Below, piece after piece: positions 28,369 to 36,548 of a DNA stretch of 55,975 nt. The notes under the pieces were generated by a model that was not told the origin of the DNA, did no database searches, and was given only the letters and a program-made list of their open reading frames with translations. The translations under genes were made by a program, and so were the position numbers. Every line of letters begins with the position of its first letter. Within the stretch, counting starts at the first letter, position 1. This DNA is from Gammaproteobacteria bacterium (GTDB lineage Bacteria > Pseudomonadota > Gammaproteobacteria > Pseudomonadales > Azotimanducaceae), in assembly GCA_020832085.1 (NCBI GenBank), contig JAFIFJ010000149.1:1-55975 (forward strand). The letters run 5' to 3'.

Positions 28369-29466
28369 CTACCGAGCCGCTGCCGAACGCTGCCACCCCT
28401 GCAGGGCCGCGGCGTGCTGGCGGACCTGGTCGGGGTTGCCGAGCAGTTGCCGATTCAGGCCGATACGCTTGAAGAAGTAGTGCAGACCCATCTCGTGGGT
28501 GAAGCCCATGCCGCCGTGGACTTCCGTTGCGGTGCGCGCCACGAACTGGCCCACCTCGCCCATGTGCGCCTTGGCGTGGCAGGCCATCAGTTCGAACTCG
28601 TCCGGATAGGCTTCGGCGGCATAGGCGGCATACCACAACAGGCTGTGACAGGGCTCGATCTCCGCCGCCATTTCCGCGCAGAGGTGCTTGACGGCCTGGA
28701 AGGAGGCGATGACGCGGCCGAACTGCTTGCGCTCCATGGCGTAGGCCACGGCACGTTCGAGCATGCGCTCAGCGGCACCGAGACTGTCGAAGGCCAGGGC
28801 GACGCGGCCGGCAGCCAGCAGGCGGGCTGCGACGGCCGGATCGGCGGCCAGCAGGGTGGTGCAGGGGCTGTCGTCGAGACGGATCTCCAGCACGCCCCGA
28901 CTGCGATCGATGGTGGTCAGGGCCACGGTCTGGACGCCGGTGGCGCCGGCTTCCACGAGAATCAGGCCGCCTTCGTCCGTAGCAAGAATCCAGGCATCTG
29001 CGCCCTGACCGTCGATGACGAATCGAGCCACGCCAGAGGCCTTACCGGAACGGGCCTTCACGCCTGCTCCCGAGCGTCTGCCGGCAGCCTCACTGAGTCC
29101 CACGCCGATGCGCCGTACGCCGCCGGCCAGGGCGGGCAACCATTCGGCGCCGGCGTCGCCCGGGCTCGCCGCGAAGGCCAGCGGTGCGAGAATGGCGCTG
29201 GCGGTGAACGGGATGGGAACCGCATTGCGGCCGAGGGCCTGCTGCACCAGACAGGCATCGAGCAGGGTCATGCCGCTGCCGCCGTGTTCCTCGGGTGTCA
29301 GGATGCCGAGGGCTCCGAGGTCTGCGAGGCCCCGGAGCAGGTCGACGTTGGCGCTGTCGCCACCATCCACGAGTGCCTTCAGACGTTCCCCATCCACCCG
29401 CTCGTCGGCAAAGCGGCGGATCGAGTCCGCCAGCATGCGCTGTTCTTCAGACAGTCCGAATTCCAT
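28369..29466 (-). CDS. Acyl-CoA dehydrogenase family protein (short form)
   Basis: A 365-residue flavoprotein of the acyl-CoA dehydrogenase family. The N-terminal helical domain has FGLSEEQRMLADSIRRFADERV and GALGILTPEEHGGSG. The middle domain is divergent. The C-terminal helical domain has AYAMERKQFGRVIASFQAVKHLCAEM and the EVHGGMGFTHEMGLHYFFKR motif. It starts two bases after the neighbouring dehydrogenase gene, and such tandem pairs often form heteromeric dehydrogenases with one weakly active subunit. The substrate (fatty, branched or cyclic acyl-CoA) is not determined by the sequence. Confidence 0.88.
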   Translation of the reverse strand: MEFGLSEEQRMLADSIRRFADERVDGERLKALVDGGDSANVDLLRGLADLGALGILTPEEHGGSGMTLLDACLVQQALGRNAVPIPFTASAILAPLAFAASPGDAGAEWLPALAGGVRRIGVGLSEAAGRRSGAGVKARSGKASGVARFVIDGQGADAWILATDEGGLILVEAGATGVQTVALTTIDRSRGVLEIRLDDSPCTTLLAADPAVAARLLAAGRVALAFDSLGAAERMLERAVAYAMERKQFGRVIASFQAVKHLCAEMAAEIEPCHSLLWYAAYAAEAYPDEFELMACHAKAHMGEVGQFVARTATEVHGGMGFTHEMGLHYFFKRIGLNRQLLGNPDQVRQHAAALQGWQRSAAAR

Positions 29467-29468
29467 GC

Positions 29469-30698
29469 TCAGAGCCTCCCCTTTGTCCCTGTGTCGGCCG
29501 CCGCTGCTGCGGGTTTCGGTTCCCGGGGCATGCCGAGGCCGTGCTCGCTGATGATGTTCTTCTGAATCTGCGACGTACCGCCGCCGATGATGAGGCCCAG
29601 GCTGAACATGTGGGTGGTCTGCCAGAAACCCTTGTCGCGAAGGTGGGGGCTGTCATCAAAGAGGGCGCCGATTTCCCCGAGGGCGTCGATGGCCAGCGCG
29701 GCGATCTCGTGATTGAGGATGGTGCCGTTGAGTTTGACGATGAGGCGGGCAAGGCCCGGATCCTCGCCGCGCAGGCCGTGGGTGAGCAGTCGCAGGGCGT
29801 GGAACTTCATGGCGTGGGCGCGGGCCTGCAGGCGCAGCAGCCGGTCCTGCAGGATCGGATGCTCGATCAGGCGCAGGCCGTCCAAGGTCTCCTCCTCCAT
29901 GATCTTCGCCACCCGGGCGAGCATGGCGTTGGCCTGACCAGGGTCGCCGAGCATGCCGCGCTCGTGCTTCAAGGTCGTGTTCGCCACCTTCCAGCCTTCG
30001 CCGCGTCCGCCAACGATCTGGCTTTGGGGTACGCGGACATCACTGAAGAACACCTCGTTGAACTCGGCCCGGCCGGTCATGGTCTTCAGGGGCCGGACGT
30101 CGATGCCGGGCCTGTCCATGGACAGTATCAGGTAGCTGATGCCCTGATGTTTGGGCGCCTTGGGCTCGGTGCGCACGAGGACGAACATCATGTCCGAGAA
30201 ATGGGCCGACGAGGTCCAGATCTTCTGGCCGTTGATGACGAAATCGTCGCCGTCCTCCACCGCCCGGGTCTGCAGATTCGCCAGATCGCTGCCTGCCCCG
30301 GGTTCCGAGTAGCCCTGACACCAGACGATCTCGCCGCGGATGGTCGGGCGGATCCAGCGTTCGCGCTGCTCTGGTGTGCCGCACTCCAGCAGGGTGGGCA
30401 CGAACATGGAAATGCCTTGGTTGGCCAGTCCGGTGGATGCGCCGACGCGATGGAACTCCTCGGCCGCAATGAAGCTCTCGAGGATGTCCGCCTTGCCGCC
30501 GTGACCGCCGTACTCTTTGGGAATGGTCTTGCAGGTATAGCCGCGGTCGATGAGCAGGGCCTGCCACTTGCGTCCGTTGTCACTGGGACGGCCATCGCTG
30601 TCGGTCATGGGCTGGCGCCAGATGGTCTCGTGCTGCTCGAGAAACCGGCGCACGTCGGCGCGATAGCGCTCGTAGTTCAGAGACAGGGTCAGATCCAT
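29469..30698 (-). CDS. Acyl-CoA dehydrogenase family protein (long form)
   Basis: A 409-residue acyl-CoA dehydrogenase. FAD and substrate segments are visible: WCQGYSEPGAGSDLANLQTRA, INGQKIWTSSAHFSDMMFVLVRT, and VRPLKTMTGRAEFNEVFFSDVRVP. The C-terminal FGLGxxGGxxQIQKNIISE-like motif reads GLIIGGGTSQIQKNIISEHGLGMP. ATG 30698 has GGAG nearby and is preferred to a start five codons upstream. First gene of a two-gene minus-strand operon with the shorter dehydrogenase; it diverges from the thioredoxin-fusion/selenoprotein pair. Confidence 0.92.
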   Translation of the reverse strand: MDLTLSLNYERYRADVRRFLEQHETIWRQPMTDSDGRPSDNGRKWQALLIDRGYTCKTIPKEYGGHGGKADILESFIAAEEFHRVGASTGLANQGISMFVPTLLECGTPEQRERWIRPTIRGEIVWCQGYSEPGAGSDLANLQTRAVEDGDDFVINGQKIWTSSAHFSDMMFVLVRTEPKAPKHQGISYLILSMDRPGIDVRPLKTMTGRAEFNEVFFSDVRVPQSQIVGGRGEGWKVANTTLKHERGMLGDPGQANAMLARVAKIMEEETLDGLRLIEHPILQDRLLRLQARAHAMKFHALRLLTHGLRGEDPGLARLIVKLNGTILNHEIAALAIDALGEIGALFDDSPHLRDKGFWQTTHMFSLGLIIGGGTSQIQKNIISEHGLGMPREPKPAAAAADTGTKGRL

Positions 30699-30812
30699 CG
30701 GTGCTCTCCGCAACGTGGTCAGGTGTCGATCAATGCGTGTGCATTATGGCAGAGGGGCCATGGGTTTCGCAGCCACATCTGGGTATCATCCGACAACTTC
30801 AGGAGAACATGC

Positions 30813-32246
30813 ATGGGTGCAGGCAATCACTACGTCGTGGTCACCAAGAGGGACTGCCCGACCTGCCAGCTCATCGAGCCGGCGCTGGCGGAGCTCGCGG
30901 ATCAGGGCAGGCTGAAAGTCCTCAACCAGGATGGTGCCGGCTTTCCGGCCCTCGCCTCGGCGGAAGTGGTGGACGATCATGAACTGGACGGCTCCTGGGC
31001 GCTGGACGTGGAGATCGTCCCGACGCTGGTGTGTTATCAGGGCGAGAAAGAGGTCGGCCGCACGGAAGGCTGGGAGCGGGCCGCCTGGCGGCAGCTGACG
31101 GGTTTGGACAGTCTCGGCGACGCGCTGCCGGAGTTCCGTCCCGGCTGTGGATCGTTGACCCGTGATCCTGCCATCGCGCCCCGTCTTCAGGCCCGGCACG
31201 GCGGTGGTGGCCTGACGGCTCGGCGTCTCACCCTGGCTGCCCTCGAGGACGCCATCGAAACCTGTTACGAGCGCGGCTGGTCCGATGGCCTGCCGGTGGT
31301 GCCGCCCACGCCTGAGCGGGTGATCACTATGCTCTCCGGAACCGAGCGGGACCCCGGCGAGATTCTCGGCGACGTGCCGCCTGATCTGGTGCCGGTCAGC
31401 ATCGAGAAGATCGCCATCAACGCCGTCATGGCCGGCTGCCGCCCAGAGTACCTGCCGGTGGTGATCGCCGCGGTGGAAGCTGCGCTGGAAGAACCGTTCT
31501 GCATGCACGGGCTGCTGGCGACCACCTATTTCTCGGGTCCCATGGTGGTGGTCAGCGGGCCCCTGGCGCGGCGGATCGGCATGAACGCCAAGGGCAATGC
31601 GCTGGGGCAGGGCAATCGCGCCAATGCCACCATCGGCCGTGCCCTGCAGCTCGTCATCCGCAACGTCGGTGGCGGTCGGCCGGGCGAGGTGGATCGGGCG
31701 ACCCTCGGCAATCCCGGCAAGTACACCTTCTGTTTTGCGGAGGACGAGGATCCGGCCTGGACCTCCCTGTCTGAGGACAAGGGCTTCAGCCGGGAACAGA
31801 CCACGGTGACCCTGTTCGCCGCCGACGGCGTGCAGGGCATCGTCGATCAGAAGGCTCGGGAGCCCGAACCCCTGTGCCGTTCCTTCGCGGCCGGCCTGCG
31901 GGTGGTGTCACACCCGAAGATGGTGCAGGCGCCCGATGCCTTCCTGGTGGTCAGCCCGGAACATGCCCGGGTCTTCCATGAGGCCGGCTGGAGCAAGCAG
32001 CAGGTCACTGAGCGCCTGCACGAACTGCTGCTCATCGATGGCAGCGAACTGGTCCAGGGTGCCGGCGGCATGGCCGAAGGACTGCCCGCCAAGCTCGGCG
32101 ACCGCGCGTTCAGAAAATTCAGAAAAGGCGGCCTCACCCTGGTGCGTGCCGGCGGCGGGGCCGGCATGTTTTCCGCCATCATCGGCGGCTGGGGTGCCAG
32201 CGGCACGATCGGCAGTTCACCCGTCACCAAGGAGGTACGATCATGA
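30813..32246 (+). CDS. Thioredoxin-motif protein fused to a UGSC-associated domain
   Basis: A 477-residue protein with two parts. Residues 1 to about 100 look like a thioredoxin or glutaredoxin fold: YVVVTKRDCPTCQLIEPALAEL with a CPTC redox motif at 15-18, a cis-proline-like EIVPTLVCYQ, and GRTEGW. Residues about 130-477 form a large domain beginning AIETCYERGWSDGLPVVPPTPERV, a stretch I associate with UGSC selenoprotein neighbours and relatives; its activity is unknown. ATG 30813 has AGGAG seven bases upstream, so the much longer open frame running antisense through the dehydrogenase genes is ignored. Its stop overlaps the selenoprotein gene by ATGA, so the two are translationally coupled and probably work together. 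Confidence 0.82.
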   Translation: MGAGNHYVVVTKRDCPTCQLIEPALAELADQGRLKVLNQDGAGFPALASAEVVDDHELDGSWALDVEIVPTLVCYQGEKEVGRTEGWERAAWRQLTGLDSLGDALPEFRPGCGSLTRDPAIAPRLQARHGGGGLTARRLTLAALEDAIETCYERGWSDGLPVVPPTPERVITMLSGTERDPGEILGDVPPDLVPVSIEKIAINAVMAGCRPEYLPVVIAAVEAALEEPFCMHGLLATTYFSGPMVVVSGPLARRIGMNAKGNALGQGNRANATIGRALQLVIRNVGGGRPGEVDRATLGNPGKYTFCFAEDEDPAWTSLSEDKGFSREQTTVTLFAADGVQGIVDQKAREPEPLCRSFAAGLRVVSHPKMVQAPDAFLVVSPEHARVFHEAGWSKQQVTERLHELLLIDGSELVQGAGGMAEGLPAKLGDRAFRKFRKGGLTLVRAGGGAGMFSAIIGGWGASGTIGSSPVTKEVRS

Positions 32247-32782
32247 GCGAAACCGTATTACTCGACCCCGGCTCCGAACGGGACCCCGTCCAGCGTGAGC
32301 CGCGCGGCCTGCCGGCAGATCTCGCCGGCAGGACCGTGGGCCTGCTGGACATCTCCAAGCCTCGCGGAGACGTCTTCCTCGATGAGATTGCGCGCCTGCT
32401 CGAGGCCCAAGGGGCTGCCATCGCCCGCTTCAAGAAGCCGACGTTCACCCGCCCGGCTCCCACCGGACTGCGGCAGGAGATCGCCGAGCAGTGCGACGTG
32501 GTGCTGGAAGGTCTGGCCGACTGAGGGTCCTGTACGTCGTGCAGTCTGCATGACATCAGCGACCTCGATGGCCGCGGCGTTCCAGGAGGGTTCGTGGCAT
32601 CGGACGAGTTTCGCGATGCCGCCAGAGCCCAGGGTGATGCGCTGGGATTCCATGCGCGGGCCATTTACGTCCCGCATCCCATACAGGATCGCACCGATGA
32701 GGAGATGAAGGCGCTGGCCCGGGATGCCCTGCCGGGCATTCTCGACATGCTCCGGCGCAACCCGACCCGGGACAACGAGTAG
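32243..32782 (+). CDS. UGSC-motif selenoprotein (in-frame TGA at 32522-32524 read as selenocysteine)
   Basis: Reading through the TGA gives a 179-residue protein with Sec94-Gly-Ser-Cys97, then Thr-Ser-Cys100. The N-terminal part contains AGRTVGLLDISKPRGDVFLDEIARLLEAQG and GLRQEIAEQCDVVLEGLAD before the Sec. The C-terminal part contains VASDEFRDAARAQGDALGFHARAIYVPHPIQDRTDEEMKALARDAL. The same frame stays open for 85 sense codons after the TGA, with coding character and a normal stop TAG. A hairpin resembling a bacterial SECIS lies just after the TGA. UGSC proteins are a known but poorly understood (seleno)protein family; some relatives have Cys in place of Sec. Function is unknown; a thiol/selenol redox role with the thioredoxin-motif partner is inferred. 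Ordinary gene calling would give two fragments (32243-32524 and 32594-32782). Confidence 0.88.
32536..32554 (+). promoter_or_regulatory. Bacterial SECIS hairpin for selenocysteine insertion
   Basis: GTCGTGCA pairs with TGCATGAC over eight base pairs (one G-T wobble) around a three-base loop GTC. The loop G and T are the 23rd and 24th bases counted from the T of the TGA. As I recall, these are the positions of the SelB-contacted G23 and U24 in E. coli fdhF, whose apical sequence GCAGGTCTGC is nearly the same as GCAGTCTGC here. The bulged U17 of fdhF is not present. Confidence 0.8.
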
Positions 32783-32797
32783 GCGCAGGGCGACCGC

Positions 32798-33166
32798 TCA
32801 GCGCCGGGCTTTGCGGGCAGCGTAGCGGCGGTCGCGCTCGGCCTTCTGGGCCGCCAGAAGGGCCTTTTTCTCGGCCTCGGCTGCGGCAGCTTCCGCCGCG
32901 AGTCGCTCCTGATCAGCCTGCTCTGCGGCGAGTCGCGCAGCATCCGCCTGGGCCTTTTCGAGGGCCTTGCGTTCCTTCTCGGCGCGGCGCTCGGCCTTGC
33001 GTTCCGCAAGGCGCGCTTCGCGGGCCTGGGCCACCTTCAGGCGTGCCTCCTGCCGCGCTTCTGCGTTCGGATCCTTGGCCGCTTCCTTGGCCTTGGTCAA
33101 GAGTGCTTGCTTGGCCTTGCTGGAGGCCTGTTGCCGCTCGGCGAAGCCCGGTTCGAACTTTTTCAT
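32798..33166 (-). CDS. DUF6481-like alanine/glutamate/arginine-rich coiled-coil protein
   Basis: A 122-residue, highly charged protein starting MKKFEPGFAERQQASSKAKQALLTKAKEA. The rest is almost entirely helical A/E/K/R sequence (RLKVAQAREARLAERKAERRAEKERKALEKAQAD) ending in a basic AARKARR tail. It resembles the DUF6481 family of small coiled-coil proteins of unknown function. The open frame continues upstream to 33358, but ATG 33166 gives the family start. It converges on the selenoprotein gene with a 15-base gap. Confidence 0.75.
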   Translation of the reverse strand: MKKFEPGFAERQQASSKAKQALLTKAKEAAKDPNAEARQEARLKVAQAREARLAERKAERRAEKERKALEKAQADAARLAAEQADQERLAAEAAAAEAEKKALLAAQKAERDRRYAARKARR

Positions 33167-33356
33167 GTTTGAGGATGCTGCCGTCTGTTGGGTGATAAAC
33201 GTGCGCACCCTAATCCATTGCGGCACGTTTTGGGAGAGCGATTTCACGCAGGGGGTGTCCGCGAACGGACTGACACCGCCCTCGTTTGCATGGGCTGCGG
33301 TCGATGCAGTCGTGTCCAAGGCGGCGGTCCTCCGGGGATGGAGGCGGGGTTGAATC

Positions 33357-33968
33357 ATGGCGGTCTGGAGTCTGCTGGACGGTTTCGGGATTTTTGTCTT
33401 TGCGCTTTCCGGCGGTCTCGCTGCCGCCCGCCGTCAGCTCGATCCCTTCGGATTTCTCGTGCTCGCCTTCCTCCCGGCAGTGGGAGGGGGCACCCTGCGG
33501 GACCTGATCCTCGATCGCTCCGTGTTCTGGATCGAAGACCCGATGCCGCTGCTGCTGATCGGCCTGGCGGCCACCCTGACCTTCTTTTTCTCCGCACCGG
33601 TGGCCCGGCGTGAGCATCTGCTGCGCTGGCTCGATGCGCTGGGACTGTCGGTGTTTGCCGTGCTCGGTGCGCGCCGGGGGCTGCTGGCTACCGGCGATCC
33701 CGCGGTGGCGGTGGTGATGGGCGTGATGACGGCGGTGGTAGGCGGCATCCTGCGGGACGTGGTGTGCAACGAATTGCCGCTGATTCTGCACCGGGAGATC
33801 TACGCCACAGCGGCCGTGGTGGGAGCGCTGGTCTACGTGGTGTGCGTCCACTTCGGCATGGACGGCGAGCTGGCCCTGCTGCCGGGGGCCGTCGCGGCGT
33901 TCCTGCTGCGGGCGGCCGGCCTGGTCGGCGGCTGGTCGCTGCCGCGTCCACCGGGTGCCGCCAAGTGA
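33357..33968 (+). CDS. TRIC cation channel family / UPF0126 membrane protein
   Basis: A 203-residue protein of the YadS/YicG (UPF0126) family, bacterial relatives of trimeric intracellular cation channels. Two repeated units of about three helices each are visible. Each has a glycine-containing kink motif: FGFLVLAFLPAVGGGTLRDLILDR in the first and MGVMTAVVGGILRDVVCNELP in the second. A seventh helix ends the protein. Expected to be a potassium-permeable inner membrane channel. It stands alone between divergent or convergent neighbours in the accessory block. Confidence 0.9.
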   Translation: MAVWSLLDGFGIFVFALSGGLAAARRQLDPFGFLVLAFLPAVGGGTLRDLILDRSVFWIEDPMPLLLIGLAATLTFFFSAPVARREHLLRWLDALGLSVFAVLGARRGLLATGDPAVAVVMGVMTAVVGGILRDVVCNELPLILHREIYATAAVVGALVYVVCVHFGMDGELALLPGAVAAFLLRAAGLVGGWSLPRPPGAAK

Positions 33969-34026
33969 GCCCTTGCGGGCCAGCTTGCCTGCCGGCAGCC
34001 CCGGTGCCGCGGCGCGCTTGCGGACC

Positions 34027-34797
<771 letters not shown>

Positions 34798-34867
34798 GCT
34801 CGTGTCTCCGTTCTGCTGGAGCGCGGTAGTATACGGATCCTGACTCGCAGTTGTTGTGGAGAAGCAC

Positions 34868-35461
34868 GTGTCCGCTTCCGAACCGGCGCCCACCACCCGG
34901 CTTCCGCCGGTGACCACGCAGACCGGGTTCCTGCGTCCCGTGTCGGCGGCACGCTGGCTGCGCTGGAGCCAGCGCTGTCTGCCGTGGAGGCAGGAGCGGG
35001 TGACGATGTTCGGGCGGGAGTACGTCTGTCGGCGGCTGATCGCCTTCGCCGCTGAAGCCGGCCTGCGCTATCGCTACAGCGGCAACGAACACCGCGGCCA
35101 AGGCCTCCCGCGGCCTCTCGAAGTGCTCATGGAACGGGTCAACGGCACCTTGGGGACCCGCTTCGACAGCGTGCTGTTGACCCGCTATCGGGACGGCGGT
35201 GATCGCCTGGGCTGGCACGCCGATCGCGAGCCTGACCTTGGCCCTGAGCCGGAGCTGGCGGTGCTCAGTCTTGGGGCCGGTCGGACGCTCGCCTTTCGTA
35301 CCTGCAGCAAGCCCCGCCGGAGCGTCCGCTTTCGGCTGGAAGCCGGGTCTCTGCTGTCCATGGGGCCGGGTACCCAGTCCCACTGGCAGCATGGCGTGCC
35401 TGGAGAAGTCGGCGCGGACGAGCGCATCAGCCTGGGTTTCAGGCGCCTGACGTGGCGGTGA
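34868..35461 (+). CDS. AlkB-like 2-oxoglutarate/Fe(II) dioxygenase
   Basis: A 197-residue alpha-ketoglutarate-dependent dioxygenase of the AlkB family, probably repairing alkylated DNA or RNA. Visible are VLLTRYRDGGDRLGWHADREPDLGPEPELAVLSLGAGRTLAFR with the HxD iron motif, GSLLSMGPGTQSHWQHGVP with the distal histidine, and the 2-oxoglutarate arginines in ERISLGFR. GTG 34868 has GGAG six bases upstream and is preferred to the GTG at 34856. It runs into murB with a four-base (GTGA) overlap. Confidence 0.88.
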   Translation: MSASEPAPTTRLPPVTTQTGFLRPVSAARWLRWSQRCLPWRQERVTMFGREYVCRRLIAFAAEAGLRYRYSGNEHRGQGLPRPLEVLMERVNGTLGTRFDSVLLTRYRDGGDRLGWHADREPDLGPEPELAVLSLGAGRTLAFRTCSKPRRSVRFRLEAGSLLSMGPGTQSHWQHGVPGEVGADERISLGFRRLTWR

Positions 35462-36525
35462 CTTCCCGCTCCTGGCAGGCCGGCGTCCAGCTCCAGCAAC
35501 GCAACAGTCTGCGCTTCCCCTGCCTGGCACGGTGGCATGCCCAGGCGCAGGATGCGGCGGCTGTCAGCGCCGCTCTGGTGGAGGCCAAACGCCGCGGTGT
35601 CGAAGTCTGGGTGCTGGGGGAGGGCTCGAACGTCGTCCTGCCGGAAGAGCTCGATGGGCTGGTCCTCGGCCCCGCGGATCGTCGCATCGAAGTCCTCGAC
35701 GACGACGGCGAGCGGCTGCGGGTCCGGGCCGGTGCCGGGGTGCATTGGGATGCCCTGGTGCGCTGGTCCGCCGGGCAGGGACTGTGGGGAGTGGAAAATC
35801 TGGCGCTGATTCCGGGGTCGGTGGGGGCTGCGCCGGTGCAGAACATTGGTGCCTACGGCCAGGAACTGGCCACCTCCTGCCGGCGGGTGGAGGCGGTGGC
35901 CCGCGCGACCGCAAGCCCGGTTCAACTCGAGGCTGAAGACTGCGGCTTCGGCTATCGGGACTCACGCTTTCGGCGCGACCCCCACGCCTGGGTAGTCACG
36001 GCCGTGGAACTGGAACTTAAGCGTCGAGGTTGCGCGCAGATCAGCTACCCCGGTGTCGTCGATGCGCTGGCCACCGAGCGCGGCGTCAACGATGCCAGCC
36101 AGGCCACCCCGCTGGACATGGTGGAGGCCATCACCGCACTGCGTCGGCGCAAACTCCCCGATCCCGAGGTCCTTCCCAATGCGGGCAGTTTCTTCAAGAA
36201 CCCGGTGGTCACCCGGGCGCAATTTGACGCTCTCGAGACCAGGCACGGTGACATGCCTGGCACCTTCGTCGACGAGGGCGTGAAGCTCTCGGCGGCGTGG
36301 CTGATCGAACGCTGCGGTTGGCGAGGTTTGCGCCGGGGAGCGGTGGGCGTGGCTGATGCCCATGCCCTGGTCCTGGTGCACCATGGTGGTGGCGTTGGCG
36401 CTGAGCTTCTGGACCTGGCGCGGGACATTGCGGCTTCGGTCCGGGAACGCTTCGGCGTCAGGCTGGAACAGGAACCGGTGGCATTGCAGCGGGCGAGGGG
36501 CGCGGGCCTGCCAGCGGATTCGTGA
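35458..36525 (+). CDS. murB: UDP-N-acetylenolpyruvoylglucosamine reductase
   Basis: Completes UDP-MurNAc synthesis in peptidoglycan precursor formation, using FAD and NADPH. The type I MurB features are seen: LGEGSNVVLPEELDGLVLG, PGSVGAAPVQNIGAYGQEL, YRDSRFRR, and the catalytic serine in LPNAGSFFKNPVV, with a C-terminal VGVADAHALVLVHHGG. The product has 355 residues from GTG 35458 (overlapping the alkB-like stop); a GTG at 35452 is also possible. In Pseudomonas murB follows kdsB and a phosphatase gene; here the accessory block intervenes. It converges on rne. Confidence 0.95.
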   Translation: MTSRSWQAGVQLQQRNSLRFPCLARWHAQAQDAAAVSAALVEAKRRGVEVWVLGEGSNVVLPEELDGLVLGPADRRIEVLDDDGERLRVRAGAGVHWDALVRWSAGQGLWGVENLALIPGSVGAAPVQNIGAYGQELATSCRRVEAVARATASPVQLEAEDCGFGYRDSRFRRDPHAWVVTAVELELKRRGCAQISYPGVVDALATERGVNDASQATPLDMVEAITALRRRKLPDPEVLPNAGSFFKNPVVTRAQFDALETRHGDMPGTFVDEGVKLSAAWLIERCGWRGLRRGAVGVADAHALVLVHHGGGVGAELLDLARDIAASVRERFGVRLEQEPVALQRARGAGLPADS

Positions 36526-36548
36526 TCCGCTGGCAGGCCCGGCCATCC

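Noticed and set aside
29295..30812. Plus-strand open frame running into the thioredoxin-fusion gene (983 codons in total)
   Set aside because: The first 500 codons are antisense to two well-supported acyl-CoA dehydrogenases. The real start is ATG 30813 with a good ribosome site.
32243..32524. Short 93-residue protein ending at the TGA, followed by a separate small gene at 32594
   Set aside because: The frame is continuous across the TGA, the next residues complete a UGSC motif, and a SECIS-like hairpin follows. One selenoprotein gene explains both pieces, and a pseudogene would not be expected to keep the hairpin.
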